Shown: positions 1-5,537 of the stretch, piece after piece
Layout: the number at the start of each line of letters is the position of its first letter
Numbering within the stretch: position 1 is the stretch's first letter
Assembly: GCA_002455215.1 (NCBI GenBank)
Contig: DKKK01000203.1
Coordinates: forward strand, 797-6,333
DNA from: Anaerolineales bacterium UBA6668
GTDB taxonomy: Bacteria > Chloroflexota > Anaerolineae > Anaerolineales > UBA6668
Direction: 5' to 3'
Length of the DNA stretch: 5,537 bases
Made by a program: the position numbers and the translations under genes
Notes under the pieces: generated by a model
The model's input: the letters and a program-made list of their open reading frames with translations, nothing else
Told to the model about the DNA's origin: nothing
Database searches by the model: none

Positions 1-626
1 AACGGATAGGTGAGATATGTGAGCTAAAAGTTATCGAATGTGTACCAGAAATCTCACGCCTAATTTTTTCACAACGTTCAGCACAAGCGGGTTCTGGGTC
101 GCGCAAGCAATTGTACGAAAAAATTGCTGTCGGTGCAGTCGTGCAAGGAACAGTTTCAACCATTACCAGTTTTGGAATTTTCCTTGACCTAGGCGGTGTG
201 GAAGGTTTAATCCATATTTCCGAAGTTTCCTGGAGCCGTGTCCACAACTTACACCAAATGTATAAAGTTGGGCAAAAACTGCGGGTTTTGGTTATCCATA
301 TTGACTCAAAAGACCAAAAAATCAGTTTGAGTATTAAAAAATTAGCCCCCAACCCATGGAGCGACATGGCAAAACGCTATCAGGTCGGCAACCGTGTTGA
401 AGGTTTGGTGACCAGCATTTCGCATTATGGTGTGTTTGTCAGATTAGAAGAAGGACTAGAAGGCTTGATTCACGCAAGCGAGTTGGCAGACGGCAATTTC
501 GTGCATCCGGGCAATGTCGTCACGGTAGGGCAACGCGTACTCACCCAAGTACTCATGCTCTCACCGGAGAAACAACGCCTTTCCCTGCGCCTAATTCGCG
601 TCTTTAATGAAGAACCCAAAAACTAG
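1..626 (+). CDS. S1-domain RNA-binding protein (ribosomal protein S1-like), 5'-truncated by the window edge
   Basis: The frame is open from the window edge (first full codon at base 3) to a TAG at 624-626, giving the last 207 residues. A TTG at 111 is only an internal Leu, because coding continues upstream of it with the tail of another S1 domain (ending in a strand like RLIFSQR). Two complete S1 (OB-fold) repeats follow, at about partial residues 41-114 and 126-200. Each has the family hallmarks: a VGxxVxG opening, F/YGxFV/L..., EGLIHxSEL/V, and a closing K/RxSLSxK/R strand. S1 repeats bind single-stranded RNA. In ribosomal protein S1 they help load mRNA on the 30S subunit, and several bacterial relatives act in other RNA processes. 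At least three S1 domains in tandem point to an RpsA-like protein, but the N-terminus is missing, so rpsA proper cannot be told from a paralogue. No terminator is visible before the next gene, 51 bp downstream. Confidence 0.9.
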   Translation, partial: RIGEICELKVIECVPEISRLIFSQRSAQAGSGSRKQLYEKIAVGAVVQGTVSTITSFGIFLDLGGVEGLIHISEVSWSRVHNLHQMYKVGQKLRVLVIHIDSKDQKISLSIKKLAPNPWSDMAKRYQVGNRVEGLVTSISHYGVFVRLEEGLEGLIHASELADGNFVHPGNVVTVGQRVLTQVLMLSPEKQRLSLRLIRVFNEEPKN

Positions 627-677
627 CTGATTTTACCCCATAACTTAAAACTTATCATTTTTAGTCATTATTCGTTT

Positions 678-1064
678 ATGGATGATTTAGCCCGTCAACA
701 GATGATAGAGCGTTACAAATTTCCACGTTTTCGTGGGCATTTGGCGCATTGTGATGCTTCATATGAAGATGAAAACCCGCTATGTGGAGATCATGTGCAA
801 ATGGAGTTGGCATTTGACTCTGCGGGCAAAGTGTCTGCCGCCGCTTTTGATGGGCGGGGCTGTACACTCTCGCAAGTCAGCGCCGACCTACTCACCGAGC
901 ACGCCATAGGCAAAACCCGCCCCGAATTGCAGGCAGTATCCAAAGAAGACGTGCTGGAGCTACTCGGCGTAGACAACCTAGGTCCCAACCGCATCAAGTG
1001 CGCTTTACTCGCGCTCAAGGTAATGAAAGCGGCGGTTTATGGCGTGGACGCACCAGCCGGGTAA
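678..1064 (+). CDS. Iron-sulfur cluster assembly scaffold protein (NifU-N / SufU / IscU family)
   Basis: This 128-residue protein has the three conserved scaffold cysteines and the aspartate: C36 and D38 (in NPLCGD), C62 (in GRGCTLS) and C108 (in RIKCALLA). In this family these residues hold a nascent Fe-S cluster built with a cysteine desulfurase and passed to apo-proteins in the cytoplasm. Lys precedes the last Cys, as in SufU-type proteins, where IscU has His, and the IscU LPPVK motif is absent. However, the C62-C108 spacing (46) is close to IscU (about 43). It lacks the roughly 20-residue insertion that SufU carries between these cysteines (spacing about 62 in Bacillus). I therefore name the family, not a specific gene. 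The ATG at 678 is chosen because the protein then has normal family length; no Shine-Dalgarno sequence precedes it. It lies 51 bp after the S1 gene on the same strand and may be cotranscribed. No sufBCDS or iscS gene is in the window. Confidence 0.85.
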   Translation: MDDLARQQMIERYKFPRFRGHLAHCDASYEDENPLCGDHVQMELAFDSAGKVSAAAFDGRGCTLSQVSADLLTEHAIGKTRPELQAVSKEDVLELLGVDNLGPNRIKCALLALKVMKAAVYGVDAPAG

Positions 1065-1072
1065 TGCCAAGC

Positions 1073-1090
1073 TAATCCCATTTAATTCTC
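1073..1090 (+). repeat. 18-bp imperfect direct repeat, copy 1 (downstream of the Fe-S scaffold gene)
   Basis: TAATCCCATTTAATTCTC here matches TAATCCCATTTGATTCTC at 1919-1936 at 17 of 18 positions. Both copies are in non-coding DNA, one before csoR and one just before copA. The function is unknown. Confidence 0.6.
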
Positions 1091-1107
1091 TACCCATAAA
1101 AAAACGG

Positions 1108-1210
1108 TTCGGCACATATCCTTACCCATGCCGAAAAATGTTATATGCGACACGGATAAAAACTGCGCTTTTTCCTTAAAGAAACAAGCGCAAATCTGAC
1201 TCGTGCCGAA
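1108..1210. repeat. Inverted-repeat set with three related arms (TTCGGCA / TGCCGAA)
   Basis: Arm A, TTCGGCAC at 1108-1115, can pair with arm B, TGCCGAA at 1129-1135 (7 bp, 14-nt loop), or with arm C, GTGCCGAA at 1203-1210 (8 bp, enclosing another hairpin). The two pairings exclude each other. No U-tract follows on the + strand, so it is not an ordinary terminator for the upstream gene. Read on the minus strand, the A/B hairpin is followed by a T-rich run (complement of 1098-1104), but no minus-strand gene needs it. The role is unknown. Confidence 0.5.
1164..1192. repeat. Stem-loop in the scaffold-csoR intergenic region
   Basis: TGCGCTTTTTC at 1164-1174 pairs with GAAA-C-AAGCGCA at 1181-1192. 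This gives 11 base pairs with one bulged C (1185) and a 6-nt loop. It lies between the arms of the larger inverted repeat. No T-run follows, so a Rho-independent terminator is unlikely. It could protect the 3' end of the upstream transcript or be a protein-binding site. Confidence 0.5.
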
Positions 1211-1216
1211 TATACA

Positions 1217-1235
1217 TTGCAGGATTTTCCTGCAA
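1217..1235. promoter_or_regulatory. Perfect 8-bp inverted repeat just upstream of the csoR promoter
   Basis: TTGCAGGA, a 3-base TTT spacer, then TCCTGCAA: a perfect dyad ending 5 bp before the -35 box of the csoR promoter. Its place fits an activator or extra regulator site. It does not look like the C/G-run CsoR operator, so a different protein would bind. It could also simply be an RNA hairpin ending upstream transcription weakly. Confidence 0.4.
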
Positions 1236-1240
1236 ACGAC

Positions 1241-1269
1241 TTGACTTTCACTGCCAATTGTATTATCCT
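1241..1269 (+). promoter_or_regulatory. Probable sigma70-type promoter of the csoR-copZ-copA operon
   Basis: -35 box TTGACT (1241-1246, five of six consensus bases), a 17-bp spacer, and -10 box TATCCT (1264-1269, four of six). The predicted transcription start, at about 1275-1277, falls at the left arm of the CsoR operator. Bound repressor would thus block this promoter. The leader would be about 28 nt. Confidence 0.65.
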
Positions 1270-1271
1270 AC

Positions 1272-1302
1272 ATATACCCCCCCCAGTAGGGGTAGGATAC
1301 CC
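1272..1302. promoter_or_regulatory. CsoR operator (copper-responsive repressor binding site)
   Basis: The core is TACCCC (1275-1280) and GGGGTA (1289-1294) as a perfect inverted repeat around CCCCAGTA. It includes a run of eight C (1277-1284). CsoR/RcnR-family proteins recognise exactly such AT-flanked C-run/G-run sites. From memory, the stretch around CCCCAGT, GGGGT and GGATAC also resembles the Mycobacterium tuberculosis CsoR operator. A second, overlapping dyad GGGTA-GGA-TACCC (1290-1302) extends it to just before the csoR start. The site overlaps the predicted transcription start, so autorepression is expected. Confidence 0.85.
1294..1297 (+). promoter_or_regulatory. Ribosome binding site of csoR that decides its start
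   Basis: AGGA lies 6 nt before the ATG at 1304, the only clear Shine-Dalgarno sequence in the window. It sits within the right part of the operator and partly in the loop of the GGGTA-GGA-TACCC dyad. It supports ATG 1304 over the in-frame upstream start at 1217, whose extra 29 residues would be encoded by the promoter and operator. Confidence 0.65.
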
Positions 1303-1303
1303 T

Positions 1304-1579
1304 ATGAACCAAAGTAACCAGCAACTCGCTCGTCACCGACTACGCAGTATCAGCGGTCATCTGAAACACATCGAAAAAATGGTGGACGAAGATCAGTATT
1401 GCGTGGATATCATGCGCCAAATCCAAGCAGTGCAAGCCGCCTTAAGCAAGGTCAATGCGCTCATCTTGGAAGACCATTTGCACCACTGCGTCACAGCGGC
1501 AGTGCGCGGTGAAGACGCCGATCAGCGCGAGCGAGTTCTACGCGAAATTATGGAAGTTTACCAATTTGTCAATCCGTGA
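1304..1579 (+). CDS. csoR: Copper-sensing transcriptional repressor CsoR
   Basis: A 91-residue, all-helical protein of the CsoR/RcnR (DUF156) family, of usual length. The N-terminal helix carries the RLRSISGHLKHIEKMV signature, followed by YC at 32-33. The Cu(I) ligands match CsoR exactly in spacing: C33, H58 and C62 (C-x24-H-x3-C, as C36-H61-C65 in M. tuberculosis). Y32 matches the second-shell tyrosine. The N-terminal His used by Ni/Co-sensing RcnR is absent, and the His between the two Cys separates it from the sulfur-sensing CstR. Such repressors are tetramers that bind C-run/G-run operators when metal-free and release them on binding Cu(I). The operator directly in front of the gene, and the CopZ-like and CopA genes behind it, make copper the sensed metal. 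The stop is 56 bp before the next start, which suggests one operon. Confidence 0.93.
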   Translation: MNQSNQQLARHRLRSISGHLKHIEKMVDEDQYCVDIMRQIQAVQAALSKVNALILEDHLHHCVTAAVRGEDADQRERVLREIMEVYQFVNP

Positions 1580-1635
1580 GATTGGCAACTCGCATCATTT
1601 TCCAACCCTACATTTTCAGACAACTTTTAAACCAC

Positions 1636-1866
1636 ATGACTACACTGACCCTAACCATCCCCGCTATCTCTTGCAATCACTGCAAAAAGAATATTGAACG
1701 CGAACTGAGCGAACTCGAAGGTATTTCCGCTGTGGTAGTGGATGTGCCAACTAAGCAAGCTCGCTTTGAATTTTCCGAGCCTGCCACAGAGCAAGCCATC
1801 AGCGACCTGCTAACCGAAATTGGCTATGCACCCGGCGACTCCAAGCACAACCTGATTTCCCTGTAA
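1636..1866 (+). CDS. copZ: CopZ-like copper chaperone (single HMA domain)
   Basis: A 76-residue protein that is one heavy-metal-associated (HMA) domain with the beta-alpha-beta-beta-alpha-beta pattern. The metal site is SCNHC, with C13 and C16 as the CxxC pair. It is preceded by AI in place of the usual GM. Y64 in EIGYAPGD matches the conserved tyrosine/aromatic after the last helix in CopZ. Cu(I) chaperones of this type carry copper in the cytoplasm to CopA and can also hand it to the repressor. The position between csoR and copA supports that role. The ATG at 1636 is chosen because it gives a clean HMA domain. An in-frame GTG at 1576, overlapping the csoR stop, would add 20 residues unlike any HMA N-terminus. 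No strong Shine-Dalgarno sequence is seen, so translation may partly depend on coupling or on an unstructured leader. A role with another thiophilic metal is possible but less likely. Confidence 0.88.
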   Translation: MTTLTLTIPAISCNHCKKNIERELSELEGISAVVVDVPTKQARFEFSEPATEQAISDLLTEIGYAPGDSKHNLISL

Positions 1867-1918
1867 TTTTTCGGCAGGCTTCACACTCGTTATTTTCGTT
1901 TTTCCCTAAAAGTATTCG

Positions 1919-1936
1919 TAATCCCATTTGATTCTC
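1919..1936 (+). repeat. 18-bp imperfect direct repeat, copy 2 (leader of copA)
   Basis: TAATCCCATTTGATTCTC differs by one base from the copy at 1073-1090. It ends 17 bp before the copA ATG, in the 87-bp gap between copZ and copA. That gap shows no convincing promoter or terminator. A shorter shared string, TTTTTCCYTAAA, also occurs in both intergenic regions (1169-1180 and 1899-1910). Confidence 0.6.
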
Positions 1937-1953
1937 ACCACGAGCATTCGACA

Positions 1954-4377
1954 ATGCCAACTCTCACCATCCCCATCACCGGCATGACCTGTGCCAATTG
2001 TAGCAATGCCATCGAGCGCGGACTCAAACGCATGAAGGGGGTGGATTCTGCCAGCGTGAATCTTGCCAGTGAGCGGGCAACCGTTTCCTTTGATGGCGAC
2101 CAAACCAACCAATCTGCCATTTTGCAAAAAATTGATGCGATTGGCTACGGGGTGGCAATTGCGGAGTATGAACTACCCATCTCGGGCATCAGCGCCAGCG
2201 AGCAAGCCGTAGACCTGCAAAATTCGTTGGTCAGCCTGCTGGGGGTAGTGTCGGCGCAATATCTGGCAGAGACGAGTAAACTGCGCATTGCCTACCTGCC
2301 CACCCAAACCAGCCTACGCACCCTGCGCCAGCACATTCTAGCCAATGGCTATGCAGTACCCACCAGCCAAGCCACCCCATTGGATGCCGAGCGCACTGCC
2401 CGCCAAAACGAAATCGCTCATCAGCGGCACTTACTCATCACCGGGGTATTGTTCACGCTACCTTTGTTCATTCTCTCCATGAGCAACGACTTTGGCTTAT
2501 TGCCCGACTGGGGACAATCAGTCGGCTTTGCTTGGGCGATGGGCGCACTGGCAACCCCCGTCCAATTTTATGTCGGCTGGCAATATTATATCGGGGCGTT
2601 TAAGTCTCTGCGTAACCGTTCCGCCAATATGGATGTACTGGTTGCTTTGGGCAGTAGCGCCGCCTACTTTTACAGTCTCATTGTGTTGATAGCACGTACA
2701 CTGGGTAACCACGCCTGGGGTCACCATGTATATTTTGAAACCGCCGCCGCCATTATCACGCTCATCTTGGTGGGAAAGTTCTTAGAAGCACGTGCCAAAG
2801 GGCACACTTCCGATGCCATTCGTGCCTTGCTTGGTTTGCAAGCAAAAACAGCGCGGGTGGTGCGCGATGGCGGCGAAGAAGAAGTGGCGCTGGATGATTT
2901 GCTGGTGGGCGATGTGGTGCTAGTACGCCCCGGTGAAAAAATCCCCACTGACGGCATCGTGACAGCCGGACAATCTAGCGTAGATGAGTCAATGCTGACG
3001 GGTGAACCACTGGCAGTAGAAAAGCGAGCCGGTACACTGGTGACAGGGGGCACAGTGAACAAACACGGCGCACTGCAATTTGAAGCCACCCGTGTGGGTT
3101 CGGATACCGCCCTAGCCCAAATTATTCGCATGGTGGAGCAAGCCCAAGCCAGCAAAGCCCCCATCCAAGCGCTTGCCGACCAAATTTCCAATATCTTTGT
3201 CCCAATTGTCATCCTAACTGCCCTACTTACCTTCTTGGCATGGCTCACTTTGGGACAAACCGACTTCACCACGGCACTCATTCGCATGGTCGCAGTGCTG
3301 GTCATTGCATGCCCCTGTGCGCTGGGTTTAGCCACCCCCACCGCCATGATGGTTGGCTCTGGGCTAGGCGCGGCGCACGGCATCCTATTTCGCAACGCCG
3401 CCGCCCTACAAACAGCGGGGACAGTTCAACGGGTGGTGCTGGACAAAACCGGCACACTCACCACCGGCAAAACCCGCTTGGTCAGCATTCAACCCACAGC
3501 CGAATTCAGCCGCCCCGAAGTACTCACCTTTACCGCCGCCGCCGAACGTGCCAGCGAACACCCGCTTGCCGAAGCCTTTTTGCACGCCGCGCAAGCTGAA
3601 CAACTCGACCTACCCAGCCCGGAAAACTTTTTGGCGCTGGAAGGGCGGGGGATTCAAGCGGAAGTGGCTGGCAAACAAGTTTTGGTGGGAAATTTACACC
3701 TGATGGCAGAACAACAAGTGCCCATTTCTGACGCCATGCAAGCCGTTTTGGCAGAATGGCAAGCGCTTGCCCAAACAGTGGTGGCTTGCGCGGTGGATGG
3801 GCAATTGGCAGGTTTGCTGGGCATTGCTGACAGCCTGAAAGCAGGCTCGCGCCAAGCCGTGCAAGATCTGCAAGCACAAGGCGTACAAGTTTACATGCTC
3901 ACCGGTGATAACCAACACACCGCCCATGCGATTGCCAAGCAGGTGGGCATCCCGCTCAGCCAAGTTCGTGCCGAAGTTTTGCCCGCCCAAAAAGCCCAAA
4001 CTATCTCCGCATTGCAAAGTGAAGGCGAAAAAAGCTGGAGTGTGGCAATGGTGGGTGATGGCATCAATGATGCGCCCGCGCTTGCCCAAGCCAATGTTGG
4101 CATGGCATTGGGCACTGGAACCGATGTTGCCATTGAAACTGCCGATGTAACCTTGATGAGTGGCGACCTACAGGGCATTGTGCGTGCCATTCGGCTTTCT
4201 AAACGCACACTTACGGTGATTCGGCAAAATCTGTTTTGGGCTTTTATCTACAATGTCGTGTTAATCCCGGTGGCGGCTTTGGGTTACTTACACCCGATGT
4301 TGGCGGCGGGGGCAATGGCATTTAGCTCCATTTTTGTCGTTACCAACAGCCTGCGCCTACGCAATAGCAAAATTTAA
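1954..4377 (+). CDS. copA: Cu(I)-exporting P1B-type ATPase CopA
   Basis: An 807-residue heavy-metal ATPase that uses ATP to move Cu(I) out of the cytoplasm. In order: an N-terminal HMA domain (about 1-68) with GMTCANC (C13, C16); a second HMA-like domain (about 73-136) whose CxxC is lost (GISASEQ; A81 and Q84 replace Cys); membrane helices at about 159-176, 188-214, 226-246 and 258-277; the actuator domain with TGEP (349-352); helices at about 414-432 and 441-463 with the CPC metal site (453-455); the phosphorylation site DKTGT (D497); the HP motif (536-537); TGDN (650-653); GDGINDAP (701-708); and two last helices with YN (766-767) and MxxSS (M788, S791-S792). CPC plus YN plus MxxSS is the Cu(I) (P1B-1) signature, so Zn, Cd or Co export is unlikely. 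The ATG at 1954 starts directly at the HMA domain; upstream there is no good Shine-Dalgarno sequence. It is the last gene of the csoR operon, and no strong terminator follows. Confidence 0.97.
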   Translation: MPTLTIPITGMTCANCSNAIERGLKRMKGVDSASVNLASERATVSFDGDQTNQSAILQKIDAIGYGVAIAEYELPISGISASEQAVDLQNSLVSLLGVVSAQYLAETSKLRIAYLPTQTSLRTLRQHILANGYAVPTSQATPLDAERTARQNEIAHQRHLLITGVLFTLPLFILSMSNDFGLLPDWGQSVGFAWAMGALATPVQFYVGWQYYIGAFKSLRNRSANMDVLVALGSSAAYFYSLIVLIARTLGNHAWGHHVYFETAAAIITLILVGKFLEARAKGHTSDAIRALLGLQAKTARVVRDGGEEEVALDDLLVGDVVLVRPGEKIPTDGIVTAGQSSVDESMLTGEPLAVEKRAGTLVTGGTVNKHGALQFEATRVGSDTALAQIIRMVEQAQASKAPIQALADQISNIFVPIVILTALLTFLAWLTLGQTDFTTALIRMVAVLVIACPCALGLATPTAMMVGSGLGAAHGILFRNAAALQTAGTVQRVVLDKTGTLTTGKTRLVSIQPTAEFSRPEVLTFTAAAERASEHPLAEAFLHAAQAEQLDLPSPENFLALEGRGIQAEVAGKQVLVGNLHLMAEQQVPISDAMQAVLAEWQALAQTVVACAVDGQLAGLLGIADSLKAGSRQAVQDLQAQGVQVYMLTGDNQHTAHAIAKQVGIPLSQVRAEVLPAQKAQTISALQSEGEKSWSVAMVGDGINDAPALAQANVGMALGTGTDVAIETADVTLMSGDLQGIVRAIRLSKRTLTVIRQNLFWAFIYNVVLIPVAALGYLHPMLAAGAMAFSSIFVVTNSLRLRNSKI

Positions 4378-4412
4378 TATCCTACGTTAATAAAACCGTT
4401 AACATTTTGCCC

Positions 4413-4441
4413 TTGTCAATCTGCACACAACTGGGTATCAT
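4413..4441 (+). promoter_or_regulatory. Probable sigma70-type promoter of the L,D-transpeptidase gene
   Basis: -35 box TTGTCA (4413-4418, five of six), a 17-bp spacer, and -10 box TATCAT (4436-4441, five of six). The start of transcription would be at about 4448, giving a leader of about 50 nt. No CsoR-type C-run/G-run site is near it, so copper control through CsoR is not supported. Confidence 0.6.
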
Positions 4442-4498
4442 GCCACAGATTTTTATTCAACCGATAGAGACCCGACTATTACCCTTGCAGAGCGAACC

Positions 4499-5537
4499 AT
4501 GAAACTAACCCGCCGCGAATTTCTCAAACTTGCCAGCATCTCCGTCATTGGCTCGGCAGTTTCCACCCCCAATGTTTACAATGCCTTTGCCGCCATTGCC
4601 CAAGCGCCCTTCCCGCCGCAACCCGGCGCCGGAGCATTTAAACAATGGGGACGAGTGTGTACGCCATCCGTACAATTGATGTCTCGCCCAAACCCAGCCG
4701 GTGAACGCCTGCGCTGGCTAAAGTTGGAAGAAGTCTATGAAATCCAACAAGAAGTGGCGGGCGAAGGCTGGTATCCACACAATAACACTTGGTATGCGAT
4801 TGAAGATGGCTACGCCTATTCTTCCAATATCCAGCCAGTCAACAACTACCTTAACGAACCGGTCAATGCCATCCCCTTGGCAGGTTTTCCCGGCAAGGGC
4901 TTTTATGGTGAAGTCACTGTGCCGTATATAGACGCCATGCCCACTCCAGCCGCTGGAGGACAACGAGTCTACCGCTTGTACTCATCTTGCATCTTGTATG
5001 TCAAAAAAGTAGTGCCCGGTGCAGATGGTAAAATTTGGTACGACCTGTATGATGAAACTGGCAAACCGATGTTCATCCCCGGCGAAACCATGCGCATTGT
5101 GACTCAAGACGAGCTAAAGCCACTACGCCCGGAAATCGAAGACAAAAAGGTGGTGATTAACCTGAAATTGCAACGCCTTTCAGCTTATGAAAACAATGTA
5201 GAAATCTACCGCACTAAAATATCGGCTGGACGCGAATATTTTGGCGAAAATGTGGACGGTAATAAGCTCTCATTAACCAGTGTGGGAAATTATGCACTGT
5301 GGCGCAAGCAAGTGGCACGCCACATGGCAGGTGGCACCGCAACCGAAGGCTACGACCTACCGGGCATTGGCTGGGTCAGCTATTTCGCCGCCAACGGCTC
5401 TGCCATTCACGCTTGCTACTGGCATAACGACTACGGACGACCCAAATCATCCGGTTGCCTAAACTGCAAGCCCGCGGATGCCAACTGGTTGTTCCGCTGG
5501 ACTGCCCCCCAAGTGGAATACGAACCCGGCTTTAAGG
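4499..5537 (+). CDS. Tat-exported L,D-transpeptidase (YkuD domain), 3'-truncated by the window edge
   Basis: The frame is open from ATG 4499 to the window end (346 complete codons). The N-terminus is a twin-arginine signal (TRREFLK, R5-R6, then a hydrophobic stretch to about residue 22), so a folded protein would be exported. An SH3-like region lies at about 50-114, and a YkuD domain begins near 215. The YkuD catalytic block shows H304, C320 (in SSGCLN) and a PADANWLFRW tail typical of the family. L,D-transpeptidases swap the D-Ala of a donor stem peptide to form 3-3 cross-links or to attach proteins to peptidoglycan. Two oddities: the usual SHGC is SSGC, and HG after the catalytic-region His is HA. 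The protein also has five cysteines (54, 164, 306, 320, 323), and C320-C323 make a CxxC that includes the presumed nucleophile. It lies 121 bp after copA with its own promoter. The start has only a weak AGAG ahead of it. Activity is inferred, not certain. Confidence 0.85.
   Translation, partial: MKLTRREFLKLASISVIGSAVSTPNVYNAFAAIAQAPFPPQPGAGAFKQWGRVCTPSVQLMSRPNPAGERLRWLKLEEVYEIQQEVAGEGWYPHNNTWYAIEDGYAYSSNIQPVNNYLNEPVNAIPLAGFPGKGFYGEVTVPYIDAMPTPAAGGQRVYRLYSSCILYVKKVVPGADGKIWYDLYDETGKPMFIPGETMRIVTQDELKPLRPEIEDKKVVINLKLQRLSAYENNVEIYRTKISAGREYFGENVDGNKLSLTSVGNYALWRKQVARHMAGGTATEGYDLPGIGWVSYFAANGSAIHACYWHNDYGRPKSSGCLNCKPADANWLFRWTAPQVEYEPGFK

Noticed and set aside
627..677. Promoter for the Fe-S scaffold gene (TATCAT at 653-658)
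   Set aside because: The -10-like string has no acceptable -35 box 16-18 bp upstream, so it is likely a chance match in A/T-rich spacer.
1108..1210. A small transposable element (MITE) bounded by TTCGGCAC / GTGCCGAA
   Set aside because: The terminal repeats are only 8 bp and no flanking target-site duplication is visible.
1217..1303. Extended N-terminus for CsoR from an upstream start at 1217
   Set aside because: The extra residues would be coded by the promoter and operator, and the family begins near the ATG at 1304, which has an RBS.
1576..1635. GTG start for the CopZ-like protein overlapping the csoR stop
   Set aside because: The overlap would suit an operon, but the 20 added residues do not fit an HMA domain. 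The ATG at 1636 gives the normal chaperone length.
2721..3395. A 224-codon open frame on the minus strand inside copA
   Set aside because: It lies fully antisense to the conserved CopA core (actuator domain through CPC region). Its product is low-complexity Ser/Thr/Ala with no domain; GC-rich codon structure explains the open frame.
1954..4377. CopA as a Zn/Cd/Pb or Co exporter
   Set aside because: The CPC, YN and MxxSS motifs in the last helices are the Cu(I) set, and the gene sits under a CsoR operator.
4386..4403. Possible terminator after copA (GTTAA ... TTAAC followed by ATTTT)
   Set aside because: The stem is only five mostly A-T pairs with an 8-nt loop and a short T-run; too weak to call a terminator.

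Overview
The window carries six protein genes, all on the + strand: four complete and two cut by the window edges. I see no RNA gene, mobile element or CRISPR array. The content suggests a bacterium, possibly Chloroflexota (Anaerolineae-like). The hints are the style of the multi-S1-domain protein, a CopA with a degenerate second metal-binding domain, and a Tat-exported SH3-like/YkuD L,D-transpeptidase. This assignment is from memory of family look and is only a moderate-to-low confidence inference.

Layout. (1) Bases 1-626 are the 3' end of an S1-domain RNA-binding protein. (2) Bases 678-1064 encode a small Fe-S cluster scaffold of the NifU-N/SufU/IscU fold. (3) Bases 1065-1303 are a 239-bp intergenic region rich in inverted repeats. 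It ends in a sigma70-like promoter and a textbook CsoR operator (TACCCC...GGGGTA). (4) Bases 1304-4377 form a copper-efflux operon: csoR (Cu(I)-responsive repressor), a CopZ-like HMA chaperone and copA (Cu(I)-exporting P1B-type ATPase). (5) Bases 4378-4498 hold a good promoter (TTGTCA-N17-TATCAT). (6) From 4499 to the window end is a Tat-signal L,D-transpeptidase with an unusual active site: SSGC instead of SHGC, with the catalytic Cys inside a CxxC.

How the genes work together: when Cu(I) rises, CsoR should bind it and leave the operator that overlaps its own transcription start. This would allow expression of CsoR, CopZ and CopA. CopZ would hand Cu(I) to CopA, which pumps it out of the cytoplasm. 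The downstream transpeptidase has its own promoter. It would cross-link peptidoglycan or attach proteins to it outside the membrane, if its altered active site is functional. Its cysteine-rich active site next to a copper exporter is the most interesting open question here. The copper operon itself is of a known type.

The copA, copZ, scaffold and transpeptidase starts have little or no Shine-Dalgarno sequence; only csoR has a clear one. No gap between genes exceeds 300 bases.
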